Notes under the pieces: generated by a model
What the model was told of the DNA's origin: nothing
Database searches by the model: none
What the model saw: only the letters and a program-made list of their open reading frames with translations
Assembly (NCBI GenBank): GCA_946491735.1
Contig: CAMLYK010000007.1
Coordinates: 1 to 33,083 of the forward strand
Length of the DNA stretch: 33,083 nucleotides
From: an uncultured Clostridia bacterium
GTDB lineage: Bacteria > Bacillota > Clostridia > Christensenellales > UBA1242
Reading direction: 5' to 3'
Made by a program: the position numbers and the translations under genes
Shown: piece after piece, positions 23,986 to 32,293 of the stretch
How the letters are laid out: each line of letters opens with the position of its first letter
How positions within the stretch are numbered: position 1 is the stretch's first letter

Positions 23986-25806
23986 ATGAAAAAAATTATA
24001 CCAATTATATCAATAATAAGTGCAGGAGTGATGCTCACAGGATGCAGCAATTCGCCTGCAAAATTATCTTCAAATGAACTACTAGATAACGTCAATACCT
24101 TTCAAAATTGTGTTGAAAATTATACAAAAAATGAAAGTGAATCATTGTCAAAAATTGCATTAGGCAAATATGAATTGACAGTTTCTGCCCCACTTAATGC
24201 CACATTGGTAAATGGAGAGATCTTAGAAGATAAAGATATAGAAAACAAAAATTTGCAAGATACAAAAAATAAAGATAATAGTGAAAAAAATATAAAGGCA
24301 GCATCAGATATTACTAGCGATTCAAATGATAGCAATAAAAAAGAAGACAAATTAATATCAAACAATTCAATTAGTAATCCAGAAGAAGATACAAAAAATA
24401 TAACTGAAAACACAAGGACAATCACACCTATAGAAAATAAAACCATTGAAGGTATGAGCGAAAATAGAGAAATAATAAAACAAAATGTGCAAAGAAAATT
24501 GGCAGAAAATAATAATCAAAACAATACCAATAAAGCTTTGGACACTAATTTAAATTCAAATTCGATTGATAATGCAACTCCGCAAATTTTAAATTCAGAA
24601 AACACTACAGATGATTCCAACGAAGAAATTACTGATCAGAATCAAGAAACTGAAAAAATCTCCACTTTGTATTCTCTATCAGCAGATATAGAAGACTCAT
24701 GTGATGAATTTTGTGAACTAAAGGAAGATATCGTCGATGCAATAATTGAGACACAGAATCTAATATCAAAAGTTCAGTCTAAAGAAATTGAACTGACTGC
24801 TGAGCAACGTATATTCTTATCTGAACAGTCAAATCAATTAAAAAGTCTTGCTCGCAGACTGTCAAATATCACAACTGAATTATCATTAAACTTAACAGAT
24901 TTATCAAGCATGGTCAATGGAACTGACAATTTTGATACACTTTCTTTGAAATATTTAATTGTGTTAGACAATTTGGTCAACGGAAATGAATTGCTAGAGA
25001 ATGGTTTGCAATCTTTGAATATGATAAACAATTTAATCGATACAAAATCTGATCTTGCACCTAATAATAGAGGTAGAATATTATATGGTTTTAAGAGAAA
25101 CAATGAAGAACCAATTATTAAAGATTATATTATCAATGAAGATGGAAATATAGAAGAAAACAATATAGATAACAGCACAGCAAATAATGAAGATAAAATA
25201 GTTGCAGATATGCCCAATGAGGACAATCAAACTATATATCAGAACAAAATCAATACAAACAATACCACTAACAAATCTAATGAAAATAATACAAATGATA
25301 CCAAAAACACTGATACGTATCAAAATAATAGACACAATACAAATATAGATACTTATGGCAATAGATATAGAAATACAGACACATTTTTTAATACAGCATT
25401 ATTAGATAACGAATTTATGTATGGCAGAGGTGGTTATCCGTACGGAAATAATGCTATGTATAATTATAATGGTATAAACAACAATATGAACAATTTAAAC
25501 AATAACGTTGATAATCAAACAAATAATACTACAACTGAAAGTGTAGATAATAATCAAATAACACAAAATACAGAAGAAAAAACAACTATCAATACAGTAA
25601 AAAAACAAAGAAAATTGACTAAGAATATAGATACTTATAAAGATGAAAATACTCCCACTCTAAGTGCAAAGTTAAAAAAATTCAAACAATCTGTATCAAA
25701 TTTCTTTTCGAAACTTTCTTTGCCTAAAAAAGAAGGACAATATAAAAATCCTATTTATAAATACAGCGAAATAAATAATATATCTGATATAGATGACATC
25801 AAATAG
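23986..25806 (+). CDS. Asn-rich lipoprotein of unknown function in the sporulation region
   Basis: I do not recognise this family. The signal peptide MKKIIPIISIISAGVMLTGC ends in a good lipobox (LTGC, Cys20), so the protein should be lipid-anchored outside the membrane. Residues ~25-75 contain a short ordered segment (LLDNVNTFQNCVENYTK). A highly polar Asn/Lys/Glu-rich segment runs to ~220. A helix-rich domain spans ~225-345 (YSLSADIEDSCDEFCELKED to LQSLNMINNLID). A second Asn-rich tail contains NRYRNTDTFF and GRGGYPYGNNAMYNYNG. Residues ~555-585 are basic. It is the only + strand gene among - strand sporulation genes, and its 3' end overlaps the sigF 3' end by 8 bases. AAAGGAG precedes the ATG. 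A role at the spore or septal membrane is a guess from context. Confidence 0.75.
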   Translation: MKKIIPIISIISAGVMLTGCSNSPAKLSSNELLDNVNTFQNCVENYTKNESESLSKIALGKYELTVSAPLNATLVNGEILEDKDIENKNLQDTKNKDNSEKNIKAASDITSDSNDSNKKEDKLISNNSISNPEEDTKNITENTRTITPIENKTIEGMSENREIIKQNVQRKLAENNNQNNTNKALDTNLNSNSIDNATPQILNSENTTDDSNEEITDQNQETEKISTLYSLSADIEDSCDEFCELKEDIVDAIIETQNLISKVQSKEIELTAEQRIFLSEQSNQLKSLARRLSNITTELSLNLTDLSSMVNGTDNFDTLSLKYLIVLDNLVNGNELLENGLQSLNMINNLIDTKSDLAPNNRGRILYGFKRNNEEPIIKDYIINEDGNIEENNIDNSTANNEDKIVADMPNEDNQTIYQNKINTNNTTNKSNENNTNDTKNTDTYQNNRHNTNIDTYGNRYRNTDTFFNTALLDNEFMYGRGGYPYGNNAMYNYNGINNNMNNLNNNVDNQTNNTTTESVDNNQITQNTEEKTTINTVKKQRKLTKNIDTYKDENTPTLSAKLKKFKQSVSNFFSKLSLPKKEGQYKNPIYKYSEINNISDIDDIK

Positions 25807-26524
25807 TTTTTATACTCTCCTTCATATCTTTTAAAACTTTATTTTCAATTCGACTAACTTGAACTTGGCTTACACCAAGTTCCTTTGCTATCTCGCTTTG
25901 AGTTTTGTCAAAATAATAGCGCATTATTATTACTTGTTTTTCGCGAGCAGACAGGTTTTCAATTAAGTCTCTGATAGTTAATTTATCTAAAAAATTATCG
26001 ACATTAAAATTGTCAGATAATTTATCCAAAATTGTAGTGGAGTCTTCGTCTTCACTATATTTTTCATTTAATGATAAAGGAGAAGTGTTGGCTTCCATGG
26101 CAAATACAATATCACTTATTTCCATATGAAATTCTTTAGATATCTGCTCTAACGAGGGGTTTTCACCATGCTGTTTAGTGTATTCATATATGAAGTTTTT
26201 GATAGATATTGCAGTGTGCTTTATGCTTCTTGACACTTTGACGCTTCCATCATCCCTTAAAAATCGCTTGATCTCTCCAGCTATCATTGGAACAGCGTAT
26301 GTTGTGAATTTCACATTAAAATTGGCATCATAATTGTTTATAGCTTTTACAAATCCAAGCGCACCCAATTGATACAAATCATCGTATTCAATTCCTTTAT
26401 TTAAATATCTTTTTACCACACTTTTAATTAAGGGGGAATTTAAAGTAATTAGTTTTTCTTTTGCTAAGTCATTTCCATTTTTTGCTTGATTCAACAAGTC
26501 AAAAGTTTGTTCATTCGTCAGCAT
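25799..26524 (-). CDS. sigF: RNA polymerase sporulation sigma factor SigF (SpoIIAC)
   Basis: First forespore-specific sigma factor. Region 2 has GIEYDDLYQLGALGFVKAINNYDA and KFTTYAVPMIAGEIKRFLRDDG. Region 3 has SLEQISKEF. Region 4 has LSAREKQVIIMRYYFDKTQSEIAKELGVSQ and QVSRIENKVL. The 241-aa length and its position as third gene after spoIIAA and spoIIAB identify it as sigma-F rather than sigma-G. The start codon directly follows the spoIIAB stop. It should be held inactive by SpoIIAB until SpoIIAA is dephosphorylated in the forespore. Confidence 0.97.
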   Translation of the reverse strand: MLTNEQTFDLLNQAKNGNDLAKEKLITLNSPLIKSVVKRYLNKGIEYDDLYQLGALGFVKAINNYDANFNVKFTTYAVPMIAGEIKRFLRDDGSVKVSRSIKHTAISIKNFIYEYTKQHGENPSLEQISKEFHMEISDIVFAMEANTSPLSLNEKYSEDEDSTTILDKLSDNFNVDNFLDKLTIRDLIENLSAREKQVIIMRYYFDKTQSEIAKELGVSQVQVSRIENKVLKDMKESIKTI

Positions 26525-26956
26525 CTACATCCCCACTACTGCATTTTCAATCTCTTTTTCCATATTTACGGTCAATCCCTCTTTGTTATTTTTCACCTCC
26601 AATTTGTCCATGAAACTTTCCATAACGGTAAATCCCATTCCACTGCGTTCTTGATCGGGTTTGCTGGTGTAAAAAGGCGTGAGTGCCCTTTCAATATCCT
26701 GTATGCCAATACCGTTATCTGTGATAGATATACTAACTTTATTATCAATAGTAATAATTTTCATATTGACGTAGCCAGATTTATCCGGATATGCGTGTAC
26801 AATAACATTTGTTACGGCTTCATTTACTGCGGTTTTAATATCTTCCAATTCACTTATACTGGGATTTAGTGGCAAAATAAAACTAGCGACAACGTTTCTA
26901 GCGAATGCTTCATTTTCAGCAATCGCTTTAAATTTAATTTCCATACTATTTTTCAT
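26525..26956 (-). CDS. spoIIAB: Anti-sigma-F factor / serine kinase SpoIIAB
   Basis: GHKL-fold kinase that sequesters sigma-F and phosphorylates SpoIIAA. The ATP-site N-box is ELEDIKTAVNEAVTNVIVHAY and the G1 box is VSISITDNGIGIQD. RSGMGFTVMESFMDKLEV matches the conserved C-terminal motif. The 143-aa length is normal. GGAAGG precedes the ATG. Middle gene of the spoIIA operon. Confidence 0.97.
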   Translation of the reverse strand: MKNSMEIKFKAIAENEAFARNVVASFILPLNPSISELEDIKTAVNEAVTNVIVHAYPDKSGYVNMKIITIDNKVSISITDNGIGIQDIERALTPFYTSKPDQERSGMGFTVMESFMDKLEVKNNKEGLTVNMEKEIENAVVGM

Positions 26957-26971
26957 TTTTATACCTTCCTT

Positions 26972-27283
26972 TTATATAATTTTTGGCATAATGTCATAAA
27001 GCCCTGACATTTTAAAAATTCTTTCAGCATTCCTACTTGGATTTGTTATAAATATTGGTTTATTGCATTCACGCATTTTTTTATATCTGCCAATCAAAAC
27101 TCCTACTCCAGTACTATCCATAAAGGTCAGTTCGGATAGATCCATCACAATTTGCACAAACCCCTTTTGAGTGTCTAGCAAAGTATCCAAATTTTTTCGT
27201 ACAGTACTTGCTGTATATTCATCAAGTTCCCCTGAAAGCAAAATATATAATGTTTTGTTTACAATTCTAGATTTTATTTGCAT
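26972..27283 (-). CDS. spoIIAA: Anti-sigma-F factor antagonist SpoIIAA
   Basis: STAS-domain anti-anti-sigma factor. LSGELDEYTASTVRKNLD is the N-terminal STAS motif. The phosphorylated serine lies in TFMDSTGVGVLIGRYKK. Unphosphorylated protein binds SpoIIAB and frees sigma-F; SpoIIE is the phosphatase in B. subtilis. The 103-aa length is slightly shorter than usual but includes all core strands. AAGGAG precedes the ATG. First gene of the spoIIA operon. Confidence 0.96.
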   Translation of the reverse strand: MQIKSRIVNKTLYILLSGELDEYTASTVRKNLDTLLDTQKGFVQIVMDLSELTFMDSTGVGVLIGRYKKMRECNKPIFITNPSRNAERIFKMSGLYDIMPKII

Positions 27284-27339
27284 AATACGCTCCTTATTAG
27301 CATTTTAACAAAACTAGAATTAAAAAAAATAATAAGTAT

Positions 27340-27377
27340 TGTTGAATTTAATTAGTATTTTGTTGAAGATTGTTGAG
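27340..27377 (+). promoter_or_regulatory. Three Spo0A-box-like heptamers upstream of spoIIA
   Basis: TGTTGAA at 27340-27346 and 27361-27367 and TGTTGAG at 27371-27377 lie on the strand opposite to the operon, with centres 21 and 10 bases apart (two and one helical turns). The known 0A-box core is TGTCGAA, so the first two differ at one position and the third at two. They lie 57-94 bases before the spoIIAA start. Binding is an inference from similarity and phasing; spoIIA is a known Spo0A target in Bacillus. Confidence 0.4.
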
Positions 27378-27400
27378 TTTGAATTTAATTTTTAAGGTGA

Positions 27401-27427
27401 AAAAAAAAGCTATTGATATTAGCTTTT
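27401..27427 (-). terminator. Rho-independent terminator of the zinc-ribbon membrane gene
   Basis: On the - strand AAAAGCTA and TAGCTTTT form an 8-bp stem with a 7-base loop, followed by more T. It starts about 37 bases after the stop of the upstream gene and about 120 bases before spoIIAA. Confidence 0.82.
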
Positions 27428-27463
27428 ATATATAAAATAATTAATAGGTATTAAAAATGAAAT

Positions 27464-28501
27464 TTATTTAGAAAAATACATAATTAGTAGAATTGCACCT
27501 ACGATAAGTAAGCAAACAAAGAAGACAGTCAAGAATACTCTTAGTTTGTCTTTTGGCAGCTTCCCGACCTTTCCTGTCTGACCATTCATTAAAACCTTGT
27601 ATTGTTTTTCCTTTACTTTGGTATTGACAAAATATACAGGTAACAGACAATAATTATATCTTCGGTCAGTATAAGATGTATCCAAGTCTAATTGCTCAAT
27701 TTTAGTGCAGCCATGTTTATTTAATAATTGGCGTTTGATGTCATCTCTTATAATGTTTTCTGCTGTTTCAACACACGAATTGAACATTTTGTCTTTATAT
27801 TCTAGCATATAACCGTGCATGAAATCTTCTTTGAATTCAACAGCTGATCCATATTCAAAAGGCATTATAGAAGTCAATTCGCTTTGTTCAATATTAGAAT
27901 TCGCCTCCACTGTAATATTTTTGTATGCTTTATCAAAAAAGCCACTGACGTTTTTATATCTTATTCGTGTTTGTGCCTGACCTTTTCTGTCATGATATGT
28001 TTCTGTATAACTAAATACCCCATGATATCTTGATGAAGTGACCATATCAAATACAAAAGTATTTACATATACCCCAGTCACATCGTTTTCTTTTACATTT
28101 TTAAATATTTTTTTATTTGCATAAAACTTTTTATTTACAGTGGTTTTAAATTTTTTCAATGCATCCGCTTTGCCAAATGAAAAAGGTATGATTGAATCAA
28201 TGTAAAGTAAATTTTTAGATTTCGATTTCACTATTGACGTATTGCCACAATATGGACAGGACGTCTGCATTTGAAATTTTGTCAACATCACATTTGCACC
28301 GCAAGATTTGCATTTAAAACTACGCAATGAATTGGCTAATTCATCACTAGAAGGTTCAATTATATGTTCATCAAAAGTTTTCTTGTTAAAATTATAGTTA
28401 TATTGTATAGGAAAAATAGAACCACAATTTTCACAAATGTTCCCTTTATCTTTTGGACTGAAATGCAATTGTCCGCCACAATTTTCACAATTTTTTAACA
28501 T
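27464..28501 (-). CDS. Zinc-ribbon membrane protein of unknown function
   Basis: Not assigned to a characterised function. The N-terminus has two zinc ribbons: CENCGG with CENCGS (residues ~4-26) and CKSCGA with CPYCGN (~60-85). A soluble domain of about 220 residues follows (YIDSIIPFSFGKADALKKFK, GVYVNTFVFDMVTSSRYHG, IMPFEYGSAVEFKEDFMHGY). A single C-terminal helix (FLTVFFVCLLIVGAILLIMYF) should anchor it. Similar Firmicute proteins are often annotated only as zinc-ribbon or TFIIB-type zinc-finger protein. Single-gene unit between asnS and spoIIA. No ribosome-binding site precedes the ATG; the promoter predicts a leaderless mRNA. Confidence 0.85.
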   Translation of the reverse strand: MLKNCENCGGQLHFSPKDKGNICENCGSIFPIQYNYNFNKKTFDEHIIEPSSDELANSLRSFKCKSCGANVMLTKFQMQTSCPYCGNTSIVKSKSKNLLYIDSIIPFSFGKADALKKFKTTVNKKFYANKKIFKNVKENDVTGVYVNTFVFDMVTSSRYHGVFSYTETYHDRKGQAQTRIRYKNVSGFFDKAYKNITVEANSNIEQSELTSIMPFEYGSAVEFKEDFMHGYMLEYKDKMFNSCVETAENIIRDDIKRQLLNKHGCTKIEQLDLDTSYTDRRYNYCLLPVYFVNTKVKEKQYKVLMNGQTGKVGKLPKDKLRVFLTVFFVCLLIVGAILLIMYFSK

Positions 28502-28507
28502 ATCAAT

Positions 28508-28536
28508 ATAATATCAAATAAAAATATTTATATCAA
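28508..28536 (-). promoter_or_regulatory. Promoter of the zinc-ribbon gene, predicted leaderless
   Basis: TTGATA (28536-28531), 17-base spacer and TATTAT (28513-28508). The expected start, seven bases on, is 28501, the A of the ATG. The A/T-rich context lowers certainty. Confidence 0.55.
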
Positions 28537-28624
28537 ATAAATTTCATATTTTTTTAATTTTATCAATAATTTTATATTTTTTTTATCTAATTATTGCAAA
28601 AATTAAAATAAAAATATTAAGATA

Positions 28625-28654
28625 ATAAAAAAGAATTAGAAAAATCTAATTCTT
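28625..28654 (-). terminator. Rho-independent terminator of aspS-asnS
   Basis: AAGAATTAGA and TCTAATTCTT form a 10-bp stem with a 4-base loop, followed on the - strand by TTTTTTATT. It starts about 24 bases after the asnS stop. Confidence 0.88.
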
Positions 28655-28677
28655 AAATGTTTTTTATATAATTTAAA

Positions 28678-30060
28678 TTAATATTCACAATTATTCGGTG
28701 TACGTGGGAACAAAATGACATCACGAATATTGGTAATGCCTGTAATATACATCAAAATTCTTTCAAATCCAAGTCCAAATCCGCTATGTTGAACAGAACC
28801 GAATTTTCTAAGATTCATATACCACCAATAATCTTCTTCTTTCAGATTTTTTTCCTGCATGATTGCCTTTAACTTATTATAGTCAGTTTCCCTTTCACTT
28901 CCTCCAGTAACTTCACCAATTCCTGGGAATAGCAAATCACATCCTCGCACAGTTTTGTTATCCTCATTGATTTTCATATAAAAAGCTTTGATATCTTTTG
29001 GATAATCTGTGACAAACACTGGACGTTTGAATATGGTTTCAGATAAATATCTTTCATGTTCTGTTTGAATATCTGCTCCCCACTCAACAGGATATGCAAA
29101 ATTTTTGTTATTTTTCTTGAGAATCTCTATCGCTTCGGTATAAGTGATATGTGCGAAATCATTCTCTATAACATTATTCAATCTATTGAACAAATCTTTA
29201 TCTACAAAATTGTTGAAGAATGCCATTTCATCAGGACATTTTTTCATAATACCAGATATGATATATTTCATCATTTCTTCTTCTAATTCCATTAATCCGT
29301 TTAGATCCATAAAAGATACTTCTGGTTCCAAGTGCCAGAATTCATTTAAATGCCTATTTGTGTTGCTATTTTCCGCTCTGAAAGTTGGGCCAAAGGTATA
29401 AATTTTTCCAAATGCAGCAGCACACGCTTCACCTTCCAATTGCCCGGTTGGTGTTAGATATGTTTTTTTGCCAAACAATTCATCTTTAGGGTCAAACTTT
29501 TTCTCTTCATCATAAATGTCTTGCGTGGTCACTCTAAATAGTTCACTTCCACCTTCACAATCTGATGAAGTGATTATTGGAGTGTGAACGTAAACAAATC
29601 CCTTTTTATTGAAAAATTCGTGTAGCAAAAATGACAATTCACTTCTCACTCTAAATACTGCATTGAACAGATTTGTTCTTGGTCTTAAATATGCAATTTC
29701 TCTCAAAAATTCAAGAGAATGTTTTTTCTTCTGGAGAGGATATTCGCTATCTGTAGCACTGATGACAGTAATCTCACTTGCTTTCATTTCAAAAGGTTGC
29801 TTGTTCTCTGGTGTTAGAACTATTTTGCCCTTACACATAACAGCAGAACCAGTATTCAATTTTTCAATTATATCAAAATTAGGCAAATCTTCCTTTGTAA
29901 ATACAACTTGCAAGCCTTTAAAAGATGTTCCATCATTGACATCCAAAAATCCAAAATTTCCATTTCCTCTACAACTTTTCACCCAACCGGCAATGATAAT
30001 TTCTTTATCTTTGTATTCGTCTATATCCTTATGCAAAAATGCAATATCTGTTTTCTTCAT
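28678..30060 (-). CDS. asnS: Asparagine--tRNA ligase AsnRS
   Basis: Class IIb aminoacyl-tRNA synthetase. The N-terminal OB-fold anticodon-binding domain (about residues 1-105) includes IIIAGWVKSCRGNGNFGFLDVNDGT. Motif 2 is FGPTFRAENSNTNRHLNEFWHLEPE and motif 3 is GFGLGFERILMYITG. GGSELFRVTT and GGSERETDY are AsnRS-type active-site segments. The 460-aa length is normal. AGGAG precedes the ATG. It follows aspS after 35 bases, so the two related synthetases are co-transcribed from the aspS promoter; no T-box is seen. Confidence 0.97.
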   Translation of the reverse strand: MKKTDIAFLHKDIDEYKDKEIIIAGWVKSCRGNGNFGFLDVNDGTSFKGLQVVFTKEDLPNFDIIEKLNTGSAVMCKGKIVLTPENKQPFEMKASEITVISATDSEYPLQKKKHSLEFLREIAYLRPRTNLFNAVFRVRSELSFLLHEFFNKKGFVYVHTPIITSSDCEGGSELFRVTTQDIYDEEKKFDPKDELFGKKTYLTPTGQLEGEACAAAFGKIYTFGPTFRAENSNTNRHLNEFWHLEPEVSFMDLNGLMELEEEMMKYIISGIMKKCPDEMAFFNNFVDKDLFNRLNNVIENDFAHITYTEAIEILKKNNKNFAYPVEWGADIQTEHERYLSETIFKRPVFVTDYPKDIKAFYMKINEDNKTVRGCDLLFPGIGEVTGGSERETDYNKLKAIMQEKNLKEEDYWWYMNLRKFGSVQHSGFGLGFERILMYITGITNIRDVILFPRTPNNCEY

Positions 30061-30095
30061 ATATACTCCTAAAATTCAAATAAATTCAAATAAAA

Positions 30096-31373
30096 TTATG
30101 GTGTCAATCTGTCTGGACCTCTGAACAAGAACATGCTGTCTTTAATAGTTGGAATATTTAACAAAAGCATAGTCAATCTGTCGATTCCAATCGCAAAGCC
30201 ACCATGTGGAGGAATTCCGTATTTAAAGAATTCCAAATAAAATTTGACATCCTCGCCCAAACCCTTTTCTTCTGCATTCTTTTTGATCTCTTCGTATCTA
30301 TGCTCTCTTTGTGCTCCAGATGTTATCTCAATGCCCTTCCATATTAGGTCATATCCTTGTAAAATTCCATTTTTTCTCATATGATAAAATGCTCTTTTGT
30401 CAGGTGGATAATCTGTAACAAATAGATATTCGTGATTGAATTTATCTTTAGCAAGTTTTTCACATAATCTTTCTGCTTCAGTGGTCAAATCAGTTTTTTC
30501 ACTTTCAGGCACTGTAAAATTATATCTTTTCTCAAGTTCGTCATAAATGTCTAACAGTTTCATTTGAGGGAATGGCAATGTTGGCACATTGATTTCAACA
30601 CCAAAGACTTCTTTTATTTTTTCTCCATATTTTTCTTTTGTCTTTTTTAATGCATAAGTGAGCATTTCAGCCTCTAGATTCATAACATCCTGGAACGAAT
30701 CAATATAAGAAAACTCCACATCAAAGCTAGTGAATTCAGTGGCATGTTTTTTCGTATGTGATTTTTCTGCTCTAAAACAAGGAGCAACCTCAAATATCCT
30801 TTCAAATCCGCTCGCCATAGCCATTTGTTTATAAAATTGTGGACTTTGAGCGAGATACGCTTTTCTATCAAAATATTTTACTTCAAACACATCTGACCCA
30901 CTTTCGCTGGCTGTGGCAATCAATTTTGGTGTATGAATCTCAATGAAATCATTATTCAATAAATATTCACGCATTGAATTCGTCATCATAGTTTGGACTT
31001 GAAACATTAATTGATTTTTTTCTTGCCTTAAGTCGATCCAACGATAATCCATACGCTGATCAATTGAACTATCATCACTGATAGGCAATGCCTCTGCTCT
31101 AGAGGTTATCTCAACAGAATCAGGAATGACTTCTATGCCATTTAGTTTGACATATTCGTTCGCAACTGCTGTACCAGTTACTTTCACAGTGCTTTCTAGT
31201 GTAGCATGTGAAAAAATTTCAGCAATTTCAGATTTTTCAGATTTTATGACAGTTATTTGAATTTTTCCTGACAAATCACGGATGACAACAAATTGCATAT
31301 TTTTTTTATCTCTAAGATTTTCTATAAATCCTTGGAACTCTACTTTGCCGGGCTTAATTTCTGCTATTTTCAT
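30096..31373 (-). CDS. aspS: Aspartate--tRNA ligase, archaeal/eukaryal type (AspRS2)
   Basis: Class IIb synthetase of the short archaeal-like type. At 425 residues it lacks the ~100-aa bacterial GAD insertion found in ~590-aa AspRS. The N-terminal OB fold is VEFQGFIENLRDKKNMQFVV. Motif 2 is FEVAPCFRAEKSHTKKHATEF and motif 3 is GFAIGIDRLTMLLLNIPTIKD. The start is moved from the ORF track to MKIAEIKPGK because GGAG lies eight bases before this ATG and the 25 extra residues are encoded by promoter DNA. Whether it is tRNA-Asp specific or non-discriminating cannot be settled here; an asnS is present, and no gatCAB genes are in view. Confidence 0.95.
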   Translation of the reverse strand: MKIAEIKPGKVEFQGFIENLRDKKNMQFVVIRDLSGKIQITVIKSEKSEIAEIFSHATLESTVKVTGTAVANEYVKLNGIEVIPDSVEITSRAEALPISDDSSIDQRMDYRWIDLRQEKNQLMFQVQTMMTNSMREYLLNNDFIEIHTPKLIATASESGSDVFEVKYFDRKAYLAQSPQFYKQMAMASGFERIFEVAPCFRAEKSHTKKHATEFTSFDVEFSYIDSFQDVMNLEAEMLTYALKKTKEKYGEKIKEVFGVEINVPTLPFPQMKLLDIYDELEKRYNFTVPESEKTDLTTEAERLCEKLAKDKFNHEYLFVTDYPPDKRAFYHMRKNGILQGYDLIWKGIEITSGAQREHRYEEIKKNAEEKGLGEDVKFYLEFFKYGIPPHGGFAIGIDRLTMLLLNIPTIKDSMFLFRGPDRLTP

Positions 31374-31397
31374 ATATATCTCCAAATTACGTATATA

Positions 31398-31426
31398 ATT
31401 ATAGCATAGATTTATTTTTATGTAAA
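31398..31426 (-). promoter_or_regulatory. aspS-asnS promoter
   Basis: TTTACA (31426-31421), 17-base spacer ending in TGC, and TATAAT (31403-31398). It thus has -35, extended -10 and consensus -10 elements, and the leader is only about 18 bases long. Confidence 0.85.
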
Positions 31427-31483
31427 GAAATCTAAATTTACTTATCAAATGAAATTAAAACAATTATTATATTTTTAAAACTG

Positions 31484-31536
31484 ACAAAAATAAAGAGGTC
31501 GTTTTAGATGACAGAATAAGGCACAACCTCTTTATT
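31484..31536 (-). terminator. Long-stem terminator downstream of the tetR unit
   Basis: On the - strand AATAAAGAGGTTGT pairs with ACGACCTCTTTATT (14 bp with one G-U), the loop is about 20 bases, and TTTGTC follows. It lies about 160 bases beyond the tetR stop. The 31537-31694 stretch between them is A/T-rich and shows nothing else convincing. Confidence 0.65.
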
Positions 31537-31694
31537 ATGCTAAAAAGCACGTTATTATTTTATAATATAACAATTCAAAATAAAATTAAAATTTTTATTA
31601 ATTTGCTATTTTTTTCATTATAAATTATGACTAAATTAAATTTTTGTCGAATTTTATGGTAGAGTTTTTATTTTATATTATGAATTTTTTAATA

Positions 31695-32276
31695 CTAATC
31701 AATATTTTTTTTGATACATTCAGATAGTATGTCAATGATCTCTTCAATGTCATCTACACAATTTAATTTTACCCATTTCATAATTACAGAAACAACGCCA
31801 TTTGTAAAAAATTCAAATATGTATATTTTTTTATTTTTAGGAATATCAAATTTATTTAAAATTGGTTCAAACACTTCTCTATACATTTTTTGAAAAGTTT
31901 TATCAACATTGAATAAATCCGGCTTTTTATTGATCAGTTGGAATGCCCTTTTATTTTCTTTTACAAACAATAGATAAGGTCTTAAATATTCTGGCGTTAT
32001 TAATATTAGATCACTTAAATTTGCATCTTTAATTTTTGATACAATAGTATTGTTATCAAACGATTGCATAAAATCTTTATTGAGCATTTCAATTGTTTCT
32101 GCAAGCAGATCATATATGTTTTCATAATGAAGATAAAATGTTGAACGATTGACACCCGCTTTGTTGCAAATTTCTTTTATTGTGATATATTCTATATCTT
32201 TTTTCTCCAACAAAATAAGGAGAGCTTCATCCATCAAACGTGCAGTATTAAAGTATTTACTTTCCGCTTTGTTCAT
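31695..32276 (-). CDS. TetR/AcrR family transcriptional regulator
   Basis: The N-terminal helix-turn-helix domain covers residues ~10-60: LMDEALLILLEKKDIEYITIKEICNKAGV and NRSTFYLHYENIYDLL are classic TetR signatures. The C-terminal ~130 residues are helical with no identifiable ligand pocket, resembling the DhaS-like subgroup (YLLFVKENKRAFQLIN, FFTNGVVSVIMKWVK). The 193-aa length is normal. AAAGGAG precedes the ATG. It is the second gene of a two-gene unit, 17 bases after the small membrane protein, which it may regulate. Confidence 0.9.
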   Translation of the reverse strand: MNKAESKYFNTARLMDEALLILLEKKDIEYITIKEICNKAGVNRSTFYLHYENIYDLLAETIEMLNKDFMQSFDNNTIVSKIKDANLSDLILITPEYLRPYLLFVKENKRAFQLINKKPDLFNVDKTFQKMYREVFEPILNKFDIPKNKKIYIFEFFTNGVVSVIMKWVKLNCVDDIEEIIDILSECIKKNID

Positions 32277-32293
32277 AAAACTCTCCTTTAATT

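Noticed and set aside
29609-30124. 171-codon ORF on the + strand
   Set aside because: Antisense shadow of asnS, whose protein motifs are unambiguous.
31374-31448. N-terminal extension of AspRS in the ORF track
   Set aside because: The extension is encoded by the aspS promoter, and a good ribosome-binding site precedes the internal ATG at 31373.
31645-31651. Perfect Spo0A-box core TGTCGAA
   Set aside because: It lies downstream of tetR and more than 200 bases before the aspS start, beyond a terminator, with no promoter nearby; probably chance.
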